64,000 nt of DNA. It comes from Bacteroidia bacterium. GTDB taxonomy: Bacteria; Bacteroidota; Bacteroidia; Chitinophagales; UBA2359. The position numbers were made by a program, and so were the translations under genes. Location of the stretch: NCBI GenBank assembly GCA_030427245.1, contig JAUHXA010000004.1:1-64000 (forward strand), read 5' to 3'. Positions within the stretch are counted from its first letter, which is position 1. The number at the start of each line of letters is the position of its first letter. A model generated the notes under the pieces. It ran no database searches. It saw only the letters and a list, made by a program, of their open reading frames with translations, and was not told the origin of the DNA. Shown here in pieces: positions 41,826 through 50,737 of the stretch.

Positions 41826-43775
41826 TTAATTAACTTTGATTTTCATCAACACATCATCGTCTTCTACTTCTTCTCCTGTGTTCGCCACAATTTCTGCAAT
41901 TTGTCCGCTTTTGTCTGCCTTTACTGCATTGGAGACTTTCATCGCTTCAATGTATCCGATGGTATCTCCTACATTGACCATATCCCCCACTTTTACAGCA
42001 GAGTCGCTTGGATTTTTTCGGAGATAAAATATACCTTCTAAGGGTGCTACAATGTCTTCGAGTTTTCCATTGATTTGAATGTTTGAAGGCTGCCCGTTTG
42101 TAGAAGGTTGTTGAGTCTGATTATCCTCACCATCCAAAACTCGTTGAAAATCACTTCTGTCATCTTGTGAATTGGGTGCGCCATCATAAGAAACAGTAAC
42201 GGTAAAGTCTTCGTTGCCAACTCTTACGTTAAGGGTTTTGGGTTGGAATGTAGGACTTGGGCTGGAAATGGTTTTGGTTTCCTTTGAAGGAGGCGGAGTG
42301 TTTTTGGCTTCTTTTGCAGCTTTTCTTTTCGCAAGGTCGGCTTTGAAGTTCGCCTTTGCTTCACCTGATTTGTATTTCACATATTGTTCGGGGTGCATGG
42401 CATATTCCATCAATTCTTCGTCGTCTTGTCCCAATTCCCAGCCTTTTTGCAGCATGTCTTGGCGGTAAAATTCCAGCTTGTTGGGATAGAGGTCTTGCGG
42501 ATTACCAGTGTAATATTCTCGCCCTTGTTCTTTTGCCATTGCAGCCAATTCAGGAGCAATTTTGCCTGGCAGTTCTCCTGAACGTCCCATCAACATATTC
42601 CAAACAGGATCGCCCATAATGCTCCAACGTTCCTTGCCTTTTTGCATTTGCATGATGTTTGCCAATGCAGTGTTTTTCACGTATTGACTATAAGGAGTCA
42701 CCAAAGGCGGATAGCCCATTTTGGGCCAAACATATTCTACTTCTTTGAAGAGTTCTATTAGGAGTTGGTCTTGTGTCAATGGTGGGTCGTGTCGTTTTGC
42801 TCGGCCTCTGTTGATACTGACCAAATTCTTTTCCAAATCTGCCATTAAACTGCCCATCATTCCGCCTGGCAATCCTGGAGCAATCAACAGGGAATTCATA
42901 TAGCGATTGCGGGGATTGATGTAATAGCCCAAAAAATCGTCTATGAATTCTTGGGTCAAACGACGGGTTTCCATATAGGCATCTCGATTGATAGACGGTA
43001 AGGAGAAACCTGCATCTTTGAGCATTTCGTGGATGGTGAGCAAGTCGGCATGACCTGTTCCCCAAGAAAGCGGCTCCATACCTACATCAATAATATCGGC
43101 TCCTGCCCTTGCAGCCTCCAAAGAAGTGGCTACTGAAAAACCTGGTGTGGAATGACCATGGTATTGAATCAAGGTTTTTGGGTAAGCTTTTTTGATGCCT
43201 GCAATGACTTTGCCCATTGAGACGGGTCTGCCAATTCCTGCCATATCTTTGATGCAAATTTCATCTGCTCCTGCTTCAATGAGTTTTTTGCCCAAGTCAA
43301 TATAATACTGTACCGTATGGACTTTGGAGTAGGTGATGCTCAGTGCGGCTTGTGCAATCATTCCACCTTCTTTAGCATAATGGATGGAATCGGTGATGTT
43401 TCGAGCATCGTTGAGACCATCAAAGGAGCGTGAAATGTCTGTTCCTTGCTTCTTTTTGACCTTGAACATCAACTTTCTAATATCTGCGGGGACGGGACTC
43501 ATGCGAATACCATTCAATCCTCTTTCGAGCATGTGGGTTTGGATGCCTACTTTATTGAAGGGTGTGGTCCATTCTCGCACTGCTTTGTTGGGATTTTCTC
43601 CAAACAATAAATTGATTTGCTCAAAGCCGCCACCATTCGTTTCGACTCTCGCAAAACAGCCCATTTCGATAATAGGCTCGGCAACTCTTACCAATTGATC
43701 TACTCGTGGCATATATTTACCCGATGATTGCCACATATCTCTATAAACCAAGCTTAATTTGATCTCACGCCCCAT
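41826..43775 (-). CDS. oadA: Oxaloacetate/pyruvate-type carboxyltransferase with biotinyl domain, alpha subunit of the Na+ pump
   Basis: 649 residues. The carboxyltransferase TIM barrel begins KLSLVYRDMWQSSGKYMPRVDQL, a diverged form of the usual DxHQS motif. It contains EICIKDMAGIG with the metal site and QYHGHSTPGFSVATSLEAARAGADIIDV. A variable linker (about 475-570, Ser/Gln-rich) leads to the biotinyl domain with YIEAMKVSNAVKA, whose Lys carries biotin. The substrate could be oxaloacetate, or a related keto acid, as the first motif differs from the classical one. The operon order G-A-B is conserved. It supports energy conservation by a sodium gradient. Confidence 0.92.
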   Translation of the reverse strand: MGREIKLSLVYRDMWQSSGKYMPRVDQLVRVAEPIIEMGCFARVETNGGGFEQINLLFGENPNKAVREWTTPFNKVGIQTHMLERGLNGIRMSPVPADIRKLMFKVKKKQGTDISRSFDGLNDARNITDSIHYAKEGGMIAQAALSITYSKVHTVQYYIDLGKKLIEAGADEICIKDMAGIGRPVSMGKVIAGIKKAYPKTLIQYHGHSTPGFSVATSLEAARAGADIIDVGMEPLSWGTGHADLLTIHEMLKDAGFSLPSINRDAYMETRRLTQEFIDDFLGYYINPRNRYMNSLLIAPGLPGGMMGSLMADLEKNLVSINRGRAKRHDPPLTQDQLLIELFKEVEYVWPKMGYPPLVTPYSQYVKNTALANIMQMQKGKERWSIMGDPVWNMLMGRSGELPGKIAPELAAMAKEQGREYYTGNPQDLYPNKLEFYRQDMLQKGWELGQDDEELMEYAMHPEQYVKYKSGEAKANFKADLAKRKAAKEAKNTPPPSKETKTISSPSPTFQPKTLNVRVGNEDFTVTVSYDGAPNSQDDRSDFQRVLDGEDNQTQQPSTNGQPSNIQINGKLEDIVAPLEGIFYLRKNPSDSAVKVGDMVNVGDTIGYIEAMKVSNAVKADKSGQIAEIVANTGEEVEDDDVLMKIKVN

Positions 43776-43808
43776 AGATTGATTTTTTTTGTTTGTTCTT
43801 TTTAAAAA

Positions 43809-44078
43809 TTACTCCTTGCGCTCAATCTTCACGATTCGAGCTTTTCCTTCTGACACTGCCTCTATTGCAGCCACGATTACTGCAATTTTTTTGGCAGGAA
43901 TGGCTGTTTTAGACTCTGTTGGTAAAAATGACTTGTATTTTTCGGTTGTTGAAGGTAGGTACTTGTTTACCAATCGAATCAGTACATTGCCGCTGATAAC
44001 TACCAAGAATAGGATGGTGAAAACGGTAATCATACCAATCAGCAATAAAGTAAGTGCAGAGTATAAGGTTTCTGGCAT
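43809..44078 (-). CDS. oadG: Decarboxylase gamma subunit, small membrane protein
   Basis: 89 residues; one N-terminal helix (about 10-33, LLIGMITVFTILFLVVISGNVLI) followed by a soluble tail with a PAKKIAVIVAAIEAVSEGKARIVKIER end. The gamma subunit anchors and assembles the alpha and beta subunits. It is 33 bp upstream of oadA. The overlapping ORF at 43909-44121 is not real. Confidence 0.85.
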   Translation of the reverse strand: MPETLYSALTLLLIGMITVFTILFLVVISGNVLIRLVNKYLPSTTEKYKSFLPTESKTAIPAKKIAVIVAAIEAVSEGKARIVKIERKE

Positions 44079-44492
44079 GTTGAATGAAAATTTGGGTCGA
44101 ATTTACACATAATTCGGGCAATACGCTAAACGATTGTTCAAAAATTGAAGAAAAACTATATTATTTTGACTACAAAAAAAAAGCCCCACCGAATCACCAG
44201 TGGGGCTCAATCAAAAACCATTTTTAACCCTAAAAACCTAAAAAATCTTGAAAAACTAATCCAATATATTGGTAAGGGTTTTTCACCCTTTTTGGGTATA
44301 TAACTCCTTTGATGTCAGTTTTGTTTTGAGGAATTATTGAGAAGGGTCAGTGAATGGACAGTTTTTAGTTTTCTTAACAGATACTGTTATTCGATTACTA
44401 TTCTCTTTGAACTATTGCTGTCCGTTACCGAGTCACTTACCTTGTTTATTAAAATCTGATTTCGAAGTAAGAAGGAAAGTTTCCATTATGGG
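44079..44492. other. Intergenic region between oadG and the ACT gene, with terminator
   Basis: Apart from the terminator at 44174-44207, it holds an A-rich stretch (ttaaccctaaaaacctaaaaaatcttg, near 44225-44255) and no gene. Because both neighbours are minus-strand, it carries the end of the ACT gene's transcript and the promoter of oadG. Confidence 0.5.
44174..44207 (-). terminator. Intrinsic terminator on the minus strand
   Basis: Stem agccccac (44182-44189) and gtggggct (44200-44207) with a 10-nt loop, followed on the minus strand by a run of about nine T (44182 down to 44174). It lies about 290 bp past the ACT gene and just before the oadG promoter region. Confidence 0.8.
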
Positions 44493-44900
44493 CTAAATCC
44501 TTTTGGTCATATTCCAAAGTACGCTCAATGCTTTATCGGTGTCTTTTGTATCTACAAAAATATGGTCGTGGTAATATCCTGCAATGACATTGCAGCTGAT
44601 ATTGTTCTTGCCCAATTCAGAAGAAAAGGCTGCGGTTAGTCCGACGGCTTCTAAAGAGGAATGGATATTCAGAGTAATCCACGATGCTACAAACTCAAAC
44701 GGAAGTTCAAGCCTCTCCGCATCTTTTTTGGAAACAACTACCGTAACTCCTTCTTTTTCTTTTATTTCACAAACGGTGATTTCTCGTGGAATAGATGCTA
44801 TATTGGAGACACTTGCAAAAACATATTCGCCCTCATTGAGGACAGGCTGCATATTGGCTATGAGTTCTTCCAAGTTTGTTATGCCTGTTGTATTGTGCAT
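44493..44900 (-). CDS. ACT-domain protein
   Basis: 135 residues from ATG at 44900 (MHNTTGITNLEELIANMQPVL); the frame stays open upstream to 45053, but through a repeat. Two ACT-like units appear: residues about 20-65 (EYVFASVSNIASIPREITVCEIKEKEGVTVVVSK) and about 75-132 (ASWITLNIHSSLEAVGLTAAFSSELGKNNISCNVIAGYYHDHIFV). This fold binds small molecules such as amino acids and is often regulatory; the protein resembles the stand-alone ACT family also called DUF2241. Ligand unknown. It ends at a distant terminator. Confidence 0.75.
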   Translation of the reverse strand: MHNTTGITNLEELIANMQPVLNEGEYVFASVSNIASIPREITVCEIKEKEGVTVVVSKKDAERLELPFEFVASWITLNIHSSLEAVGLTAAFSSELGKNNISCNVIAGYYHDHIFVDTKDTDKALSVLWNMTKRI

Positions 44901-44956
44901 TTTGTAAGCATTTTTATTCAAGATTTGAGTACAGGACAAAAATATATTTATTGGAT

Positions 44957-45052
44957 AAAACCTTATAGGTTTAAATCTTGAAACTTTATACAATTTTATT
45001 AATGAGATGAATTTACATAAAGAAAAACCTATAAGATTTAAATCCTGAATCA
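44957..45052. repeat. Pair of direct short repeats with palindromic core
   Basis: The unit aaaacc(t)tata(a)g(g/a)tttaaatc(t/c)tgaa occurs at about 44957-44982 and again at about 45025-45050, with the self-complementary core tttaaa and the inverted pair aaacct/aggttt. It makes the upstream start of the ACT gene unlikely. Confidence 0.5.
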
Positions 45053-45106
45053 TAAAACAATTTGTTCTGTACTAAAATTCAAAATTGCCCCAGTGCTTAG
45101 TGATGG

Positions 45107-46180
45107 TTACTCCCCAATCTTCACAACCCCAACCTCATTCATTTCCAAACTCCCCAAATACAATTTGTCACCATATTGATTCACACTCGTAATATCGTGC
45201 ATCGAACCAGAAGGGTCTTGCATATTGTGGATGACCTCACCCAACTCATTGATACCGATAAGCATCCCATAATGAATAATTTTTGGAGGAGGAATGATGG
45301 ATTCGGGCAAACGGCGAATCACCTTCCGCATAAAAGGCTTGTCGTACAAGGCTTCAAAATCTGCATTGGTGCGGATACTCGGCAGTGCCACCCAAAAAAC
45401 ACCTTTGCCATTGAAGGTAATGTTGTCGGGATAACCCGGCAATTCATTCACCAAAACCTCGCTTTGTCCTTTCTTTTCGCCCTTCATCCAAAACTTGTGA
45501 ATCCTCATTCCCATCGTCTCATTGACTAGCAAAAAATCGTCATTCGGTCCAATCGCCACGCCATTCGCAAACCGCAAATTGTCCATTTCCACTTTGGTCT
45601 CTTTGGTTTGAGGATGGTAGCTTAGTAGTCGTCCCGTAGGCTGCAATTCCCAAGCCTCTCGCATGATGCCGTCTAAATGATTTCTTTGGGAAGCATCTGT
45701 AAACCAAATCACTCCGTCCAAAGCAATATCTAAATCATCCGTAAAAAACAGTTTTTTGCCATCGACACTATCGGTCAAAATGGTGATTTTTTTGTCGGGA
45801 CTGATGGACAACAAACCCTTCACTGCATCTGCTGCAATCAAATTGCCCAAAGTATCGAACTTCAATCCCAAAACCCGACCGCCTGTATTCACAAAGGTTT
45901 CCAAATTTTCGCCTCCTTCCGAAAAACGCACAATATCTCCATTGGATAAACCTGTGTAAAATAAGCTGTCAAGCCCCATTGCCACGTCTTCGGGACCATG
46001 ACCAATCCCCTTCAATAACTGAGCTTTGTCCTTCAAATCGTTGTTCTTGGCGAAAACTCCTTCAAGCCCAGGATTGGGTGGAGGTGTGTAAGCTACTGGC
46101 TCAAAATCAACGGGGTAAAATAGGAGGTACAGCACGAGGACTGTGATTAAAAGGAGTAGAATTTGTAGAAGTTTTTTCAT
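45107..46180 (-). CDS. SMP-30/strictosidine-synthase-like six-bladed beta-propeller, membrane-anchored
   Basis: 357 residues from ATG at 46180 (MKKLLQILLLLITVLVLYLLFYP, one N-terminal anchor helix). The propeller region has LLKGIGHGPEDVAMGLDSLFYTGLSNGDIVR, GGRVLGLKFDTLGNLIAADAVKGLL, FANGVAIGPNDDFLLVNETMGMRIHKFW and FNGKGVFWVALPSIRTN. These repeats occur in strictosidine-synthase and adipocyte plasma-membrane-associated proteins, which are lactonases or arylesterases. The active-site metal ligands cannot be confirmed by eye. It begins 7 bp after the acyl-CoA dehydrogenase stop, so the two are probably co-transcribed. Confidence 0.8.
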   Translation of the reverse strand: MKKLLQILLLLITVLVLYLLFYPVDFEPVAYTPPPNPGLEGVFAKNNDLKDKAQLLKGIGHGPEDVAMGLDSLFYTGLSNGDIVRFSEGGENLETFVNTGGRVLGLKFDTLGNLIAADAVKGLLSISPDKKITILTDSVDGKKLFFTDDLDIALDGVIWFTDASQRNHLDGIMREAWELQPTGRLLSYHPQTKETKVEMDNLRFANGVAIGPNDDFLLVNETMGMRIHKFWMKGEKKGQSEVLVNELPGYPDNITFNGKGVFWVALPSIRTNADFEALYDKPFMRKVIRRLPESIIPPPKIIHYGMLIGINELGEVIHNMQDPSGSMHDITSVNQYGDKLYLGSLEMNEVGVVKIGE

Positions 46181-46187
46181 TTGGTGA

Positions 46188-47360
46188 TTATTTTTTAATC
46201 GCTGCATTGTACCCCCTTCCATCAATCAAAATCTTGGAAATAATCTCACACAAAATTTCCGAAGTTCCGCCTCCAATCTGCCCCAATCTCGAATCCCGCC
46301 ACATTCTCGCCATCGGATAGTCCTCCATATAACCATAACCGCCAAACATTTGCAAGCAGTCGAAAGTCACCTTGTCGCTCAATTGAGTAGCCAACAATTT
46401 CGCCATTGAAGCCTCTTTGACCAAATAATCGCCATCCTCATAGCGTCGGTACAAACTGTGCACAAATTCCTTGTTCATTTCAATTTCGGCAGACATCTGT
46501 GCGATTCTATGCCGCAAAACCTGAAACTTATTGATATTTCTCCCAAAAGCCTCTCGTTCACTCATGTACTGCAAAGTCACCTCCATTGCATACTCAGAAA
46601 CCGCTACTGCACCCGCTGCCATTGACAAACGCTCCGAAACAAAGTGCTGCATGATGTAGAAAAAGCCTCTGTTTTCTTCACCCAACAAATTGCCCACAGG
46701 CACACGCACATTGTCAAAAGCAATTTCGCCTGTATCCGAAGCTTTCCATCCCAATTTGTCCAATTTGGTGGCACTCACGCCTGGCGTGTCACGGTCAATA
46801 ATCATCATACTGATGCCCTTTCCTTTCGCATCGGGATTGGTCTTTACTGCCGCCACAATGTAGTCGCTGTTCACGCCATTGGTAATGAAAGTTTTAGAAC
46901 CGTTGATGAGGTAATGGTCGCCATCCCGCACCGCAGTCGTCCGCAAGGATTGCACATCCGAACCGCCAAAAGGTTCTGTGACCGCCATACAGCCAATCAG
47001 CTTTCCTTCAATGCCGGGAATCAAGTATTTCTCTTTTTGTTCCTCGTTCCCTTCTGCATTGATGTGCGTCATTGCCAACATAAAATGCGCTCCAATTGCA
47101 GCCACAAAACCACCCGAATTGACTCTTGCCATTTCTTCGTGCATTACAACCGAATACCAAATATCGGCATCCATTCCACCGTATTTTTCGGGCAGTGCCA
47201 AACCCAAATAACCCATTTCGCCAAATTTGTGGTAAATCTCTCTTGGTATTTCACCGTCTTTTTCCCATTGGTCAATATGCGGTTTGACTTCTTTTGCCAA
47301 AAAATCTCTGAGCGATTTTCTGAACATTTGGTGTTCTTCTTTGAAGTAGTATGAGTTCAT
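46188..47360 (-). CDS. Acyl-CoA dehydrogenase
   Basis: 390 residues, normal for the family. It oxidises an acyl-CoA to the enoyl-CoA using FAD and passes electrons to ETF. It has the N-terminal helical domain (EEHQMFRKSLRDFLAKEVKPH), the FAD-binding beta-domain signature CMAVTEPFGGSDVQSLRTTA, the ATKLDKLGWKASDTGEIAFDNV strands, and the C-terminal FGGYGYMEDYPMARMWRDSRLGQIGGGTSEILCEII. The base at the end of the GTSEI motif is not the Glu of MCAD, so the catalytic Glu is likely in the helix-G segment (SEYAMEVTLQYM). Substrate unknown, possibly branched or long chain. Confidence 0.88.
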   Translation of the reverse strand: MNSYYFKEEHQMFRKSLRDFLAKEVKPHIDQWEKDGEIPREIYHKFGEMGYLGLALPEKYGGMDADIWYSVVMHEEMARVNSGGFVAAIGAHFMLAMTHINAEGNEEQKEKYLIPGIEGKLIGCMAVTEPFGGSDVQSLRTTAVRDGDHYLINGSKTFITNGVNSDYIVAAVKTNPDAKGKGISMMIIDRDTPGVSATKLDKLGWKASDTGEIAFDNVRVPVGNLLGEENRGFFYIMQHFVSERLSMAAGAVAVSEYAMEVTLQYMSEREAFGRNINKFQVLRHRIAQMSAEIEMNKEFVHSLYRRYEDGDYLVKEASMAKLLATQLSDKVTFDCLQMFGGYGYMEDYPMARMWRDSRLGQIGGGTSEILCEIISKILIDGRGYNAAIKK

Positions 47361-47652
47361 ATTCTAATTGATACTTTTGATTCTTAGTTGATTCTTTTGA
47401 TACTATGGATGCTTGGGTGATACTATTGTTTCTTAGTTGATGTTATGGGTGCTTGGGTGGTGCAACTTCAACTGTTGTCAAGATCTGTAGCATCGTAAAT
47501 TAATATTCCTCTAATTTTCTACTCCCAATACGTTTCAAAGGTACACGAGTTTAGACACTAAATTCAAGAATTTTATCGGGAACTTTGTCAAAAATTGCAG
47601 TCTCAATAAAATCAGAGCAAACGCCCTATTTTCTTGCATTTTCTTCTAATTT
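47361..47652. other. Intergenic DNA before the MITE-like element
   Basis: Contains loosely repeated phrases (tgattcttttgatactatgg, gcttgggtg twice) but no gene. It lies between divergent transcripts, so it probably contains two promoters. Confidence 0.4.
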
Positions 47653-47767
47653 CAGACTTTGGACGAAGGAGCAACTTATGTCAAGATGCTATTTTGTTGT
47701 AAATTTTTAATTATCAATATTTTGCGTCTTTGCTCCTACATCCTCCTTCTTTCGTCCAAAGTCCAAT
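47653..47767. mobile_element. MITE-like element, copy 1 (115 bp)
   Basis: Identical to 49550-49664 except one base (attatcaat against attaccaat). Ends are inverted repeats of at least 13 bp (GACTTTGGACGAA and its complement ttcgtccaaagtc). The core is AT-rich, with no reading frame. This fits a miniature inverted-repeat transposable element mobilised by a transposase elsewhere. The two copies are direct repeats flanking the MuiA-like gene. Confidence 0.75.
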
Positions 47768-47854
47768 CCTATTTTTAAGAGTAAGACAAGAAAATCCTTT
47801 TCTATTGAGTTATAATCTATACAAATACTTTACACCAAAAATCCACCATTCGAT

Positions 47855-49516
47855 ATGAAAAACATCTTCTCGATTCTTGTAGCTTTTTTATGCACTTGTA
47901 CTATCCAATTCCTTCAAGCCCAAACAACAACCAAAAACCTTCAAAGTGAAATCATTGCAGCAACTGTATACCTCAATGCAGCCGAAGTGCAACGCACTGC
48001 AAAAACACAGCTCACGTCTGGCACAAACCAACTGATATTCACCGATCTCTCCAACAAAATGGATAGAAACAGTGTGCAACTTTCGGCTACAAATGGAGTG
48101 AACATACTTTCTGTTACCGTCCGACACAAAGACCGAAAACTCGAAAGCAAGCCCACTTTTATTCAAGAAATGGAAGATTCTATAGAATGGGTAAAGGACC
48201 AAATCACCTTACTCAACAATGACTTGGAAACCTATAAGCAGGAAAAGGAATTGTTACTGCAAAACAAAAGTATTGGTGGTACACAAACGGGAGTCAACAT
48301 TACCGACCTCAAACAAGCTGCCGATTTTTACCGCTCCCGCCTCAAAGACATTCACCAATTGCAGCATAAAGCCAAAAAAGAAATTGATGAACACCGAACC
48401 ATGTTGTCCAATTTGAAGCACCGCCTTCAAACACCTTTACAGAAATGGAGTACCCCTAAAAAAGAAGTATTGGCAACAGTTGAAGCAAATACTGCACAAA
48501 GCGTTGAGTTTGAATTAAAATATTTGGTAGCAAATGCGCTTTGGAGTCCAAGTTACAATTTGCGGGCAACCGACATCACCGAACCCATTAGCCTTGAATA
48601 CCAAGCCCAAGTCTATAACGACACAGGCATTGACTGGAAAAACGTGCAACTCAAGTTATCAACTGCTGACCCCACACAAAATGCCTCAAAACCTCAATTG
48701 GAAGTATGGACGCTCAACCATCAGCAACGAAACTCCTATGATGAAGGAATTGTCAATAACAGACTTTATAATTATAGCGGCTTAGACACTATTTCTGTTA
48801 TAGATCCCGTCACTTATGAAGAAAAATTAGAAGTAGTTAGGAATGAAGCGAATGTACGACAAATTGAAGTGAGTGAACTCAGTACCGAATTTATCATCGA
48901 AAAACCATACAATATTCCTGCTACTGCAAGCCCTTACGAAGTCGCAGTAATTCAATATGATTTGGAAGCAACTTACAAGCATTTTTGTGTGCCAAAATTG
49001 GATAGAGGCGTTTTCTTGTTGGCGCAGGTGACAGGTTGGACAGATTTGAACCTCATTGAAGGGCCTGCAAAAATCTATTACCAAGATACTTATATGGGGA
49101 CTTCCGAAATACAAACAAGTGGTATCAAAGATACTTTGGATTTGTCATTGGGACGTGACGAAAAGGTCGTGGTAACTCGCACCAAACGGAAAGATGAAAG
49201 TGGAAAAAAGTTTTTGGGCTTCAATGTGAAGGAAACGTTCCTCTACGAAATCGCTCTTAAAAACAACCGTTCTACGCCCATTCAATTGGAAATTCAAGAC
49301 CAAATACCCATCGCCCAAGAGAAAGACATCAACGTAGAAGCCATTGAAATCAGCAATGCAGAACAAGACGAATTGAGTGGTAGGCTTTTGTGGAAATACA
49401 CTCTGAATGCGGGTGAAAGTAAAAAACTGAAATTGGCTTTTTCGGTCAAATATCCTAAGAACAAAAATGTGGTGATTCGCAAATCAAGGGCAGTGTATTC
49501 TCCAAGGTTTTATTAA
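47855..49516 (+). CDS. MuiA-like protein (DUF4140-DUF4139)
   Basis: 553 residues with signal peptide MKNIFSILVAFLCTCTIQFLQAQ. N-terminal DUF4140 (AATVYLNAAEVQRTAKTQLTSGTNQLIFTDLSNKMDRNSVQL), a coiled coil at about 95-195, then DUF4139 to the end (NALWSPSYNLRATDI, VYNDTGIDWKNVQLKLSTADP, CVPKLDRGVFLLAQVTGW, VKETFLYEIALKNN). The family includes MuiA, named for an inhibition of mucoidy, but its biochemical role is unknown. The protein is periplasmic or outer-membrane associated. Flanked by two copies of the 115-bp element. Confidence 0.85.
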   Translation: MKNIFSILVAFLCTCTIQFLQAQTTTKNLQSEIIAATVYLNAAEVQRTAKTQLTSGTNQLIFTDLSNKMDRNSVQLSATNGVNILSVTVRHKDRKLESKPTFIQEMEDSIEWVKDQITLLNNDLETYKQEKELLLQNKSIGGTQTGVNITDLKQAADFYRSRLKDIHQLQHKAKKEIDEHRTMLSNLKHRLQTPLQKWSTPKKEVLATVEANTAQSVEFELKYLVANALWSPSYNLRATDITEPISLEYQAQVYNDTGIDWKNVQLKLSTADPTQNASKPQLEVWTLNHQQRNSYDEGIVNNRLYNYSGLDTISVIDPVTYEEKLEVVRNEANVRQIEVSELSTEFIIEKPYNIPATASPYEVAVIQYDLEATYKHFCVPKLDRGVFLLAQVTGWTDLNLIEGPAKIYYQDTYMGTSEIQTSGIKDTLDLSLGRDEKVVVTRTKRKDESGKKFLGFNVKETFLYEIALKNNRSTPIQLEIQDQIPIAQEKDINVEAIEISNAEQDELSGRLLWKYTLNAGESKKLKLAFSVKYPKNKNVVIRKSRAVYSPRFY

Positions 49517-49549
49517 ATGCTATTTTTGTGGGAGTCATAGGAGAAGTTT

Positions 49550-49664
49550 CAGACTTTGGACGAAGGAGCAACTTATGTCAAGATGCTATTTTGTTGTAAA
49601 TTTTTAATTACCAATATTTTGCGTCTTTGCTCCTACATCCTCCTTCTTTCGTCCAAAGTCCAAT
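49550..49664. mobile_element. MITE-like element, copy 2 (115 bp)
   Basis: Same as copy 1, same orientation, 1.9 kb apart. The copy starts 33 bp after the MuiA-like stop and ends 34 bp before the start of the kinase gene, so it may supply or separate regulatory signals. Confidence 0.75.
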
Positions 49665-49698
49665 ATGGTTGTTCACTTCAAAAAAAGATTACATTCAA

Positions 49699-50730
49699 AT
49701 GCCAAATACTTCAACTCCTCCCCCATTTACTACCGAAAATGCTCAAGATTTGGCTCTTGAGCATTTTAAAATCAAACCTTTGTCTATTAAAGAACTGCCC
49801 AGTTATGAAGACCGTAATTTTCATTTGAAAACAACGGACGGCAAGCAATTTATTTTGAAAATTATGGTATTGGGAACGGAGTTGGAGAAGATAGAACTGG
49901 AGCATTTGGTGATGCTTCAACTCAATGCGACTGCTTACAACCTTCAATTTCCACAACCTGTACCCAATCAACAAGGAACGGACATTACCCATTTGACAGC
50001 CTCAAATGGACAAATCTATTTTATGCGATTGCTGACATGGGTGGAGGGCCGTATGATGGCAAACATTCAACCTTGTCCGCCTGAATTGTTGGTAAAACTG
50101 GGAGAAACTTGTGGTCGCATTTGTTGGGAATTGCAGGGCTTGGATCACCCCAATGCCCATCGAAAATTTGATTGGGACAATTCTCAGGCAATTTGGACAA
50201 AAGAGAAAACAGGCATTTTTGAAGATATAGAAAAACGGACTCTTGTTAAGTATTTCATTGAACTGTACGAAAGCCAAGCACTACCTTTTTTAGATAATCT
50301 TCCTAAAAGCATCGTTCACAACGACCTGAATGACTTCAATGTAGTGGTCAAAAACGATGGTGAAAATTTGGCCATCGCAGGAGTGATTGACTTTGGAGAT
50401 GTGGTGTATACGAATACCATCAACGAATTGGCAATTTGTATTGCTTACAACTGCATGAACCAAGAAAACCCTCTGGAGGCTGTTTGTCATATCCTCAAAG
50501 GTTGTCAAAGTGTTTTTCCGTTTACCGATTCCGAAATCAAAGTTTTGTTTCCATTGATAGCCATTCGATTGGTGGTCAGTGTAACCACTTCTACTTTGAC
50601 ACTGATACAAACCCCTGAAAACAAGGAATATTTGCTGGCACACCAAGAACCCGCTTGGAGGCTTTTGAAGCAATGGAGCAAAATTTCGCCTAATGTAGCG
50701 TATGATGTATTTAGAAAAATGTGTACATAA
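49699..50730 (+). CDS. Aminoglycoside-phosphotransferase-fold small-molecule kinase
   Basis: 343 residues from ATG at 49699; the frame is open upstream but through the MITE. Kinase-like features: lysine strand DGKQFILKIM, catalytic loop SIVHNDLNDFNVVV (Asp base, Asn), and metal-binding IAGVIDFGDVVYT. The sequence resembles the hydroxylysine kinase/choline kinase-like branch of the APH family. It transfers phosphate from ATP to a small alcohol or amine; whether it gives any antibiotic resistance is not implied. The substrate is unknown. It converges with the 1122-residue secreted protein gene. Confidence 0.82.
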   Translation: MPNTSTPPPFTTENAQDLALEHFKIKPLSIKELPSYEDRNFHLKTTDGKQFILKIMVLGTELEKIELEHLVMLQLNATAYNLQFPQPVPNQQGTDITHLTASNGQIYFMRLLTWVEGRMMANIQPCPPELLVKLGETCGRICWELQGLDHPNAHRKFDWDNSQAIWTKEKTGIFEDIEKRTLVKYFIELYESQALPFLDNLPKSIVHNDLNDFNVVVKNDGENLAIAGVIDFGDVVYTNTINELAICIAYNCMNQENPLEAVCHILKGCQSVFPFTDSEIKVLFPLIAIRLVVSVTTSTLTLIQTPENKEYLLAHQEPAWRLLKQWSKISPNVAYDVFRKMCT

Positions 50731-50737
50731 TCTTAAC

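Noticed and set aside
44210-44290. Leader-peptide attenuator suggested by aaccctaaaaacctaaaaaatcttg
   Set aside because: No start codon with a run of regulatory codons and no alternative stem pairs; the simple terminator at 44174-44207 explains the region.
49699-50730. Calling the APH-fold kinase an antibiotic resistance gene
   Set aside because: Only the general kinase motifs are present; the sequence is closer in pattern to metabolic small-molecule kinases.
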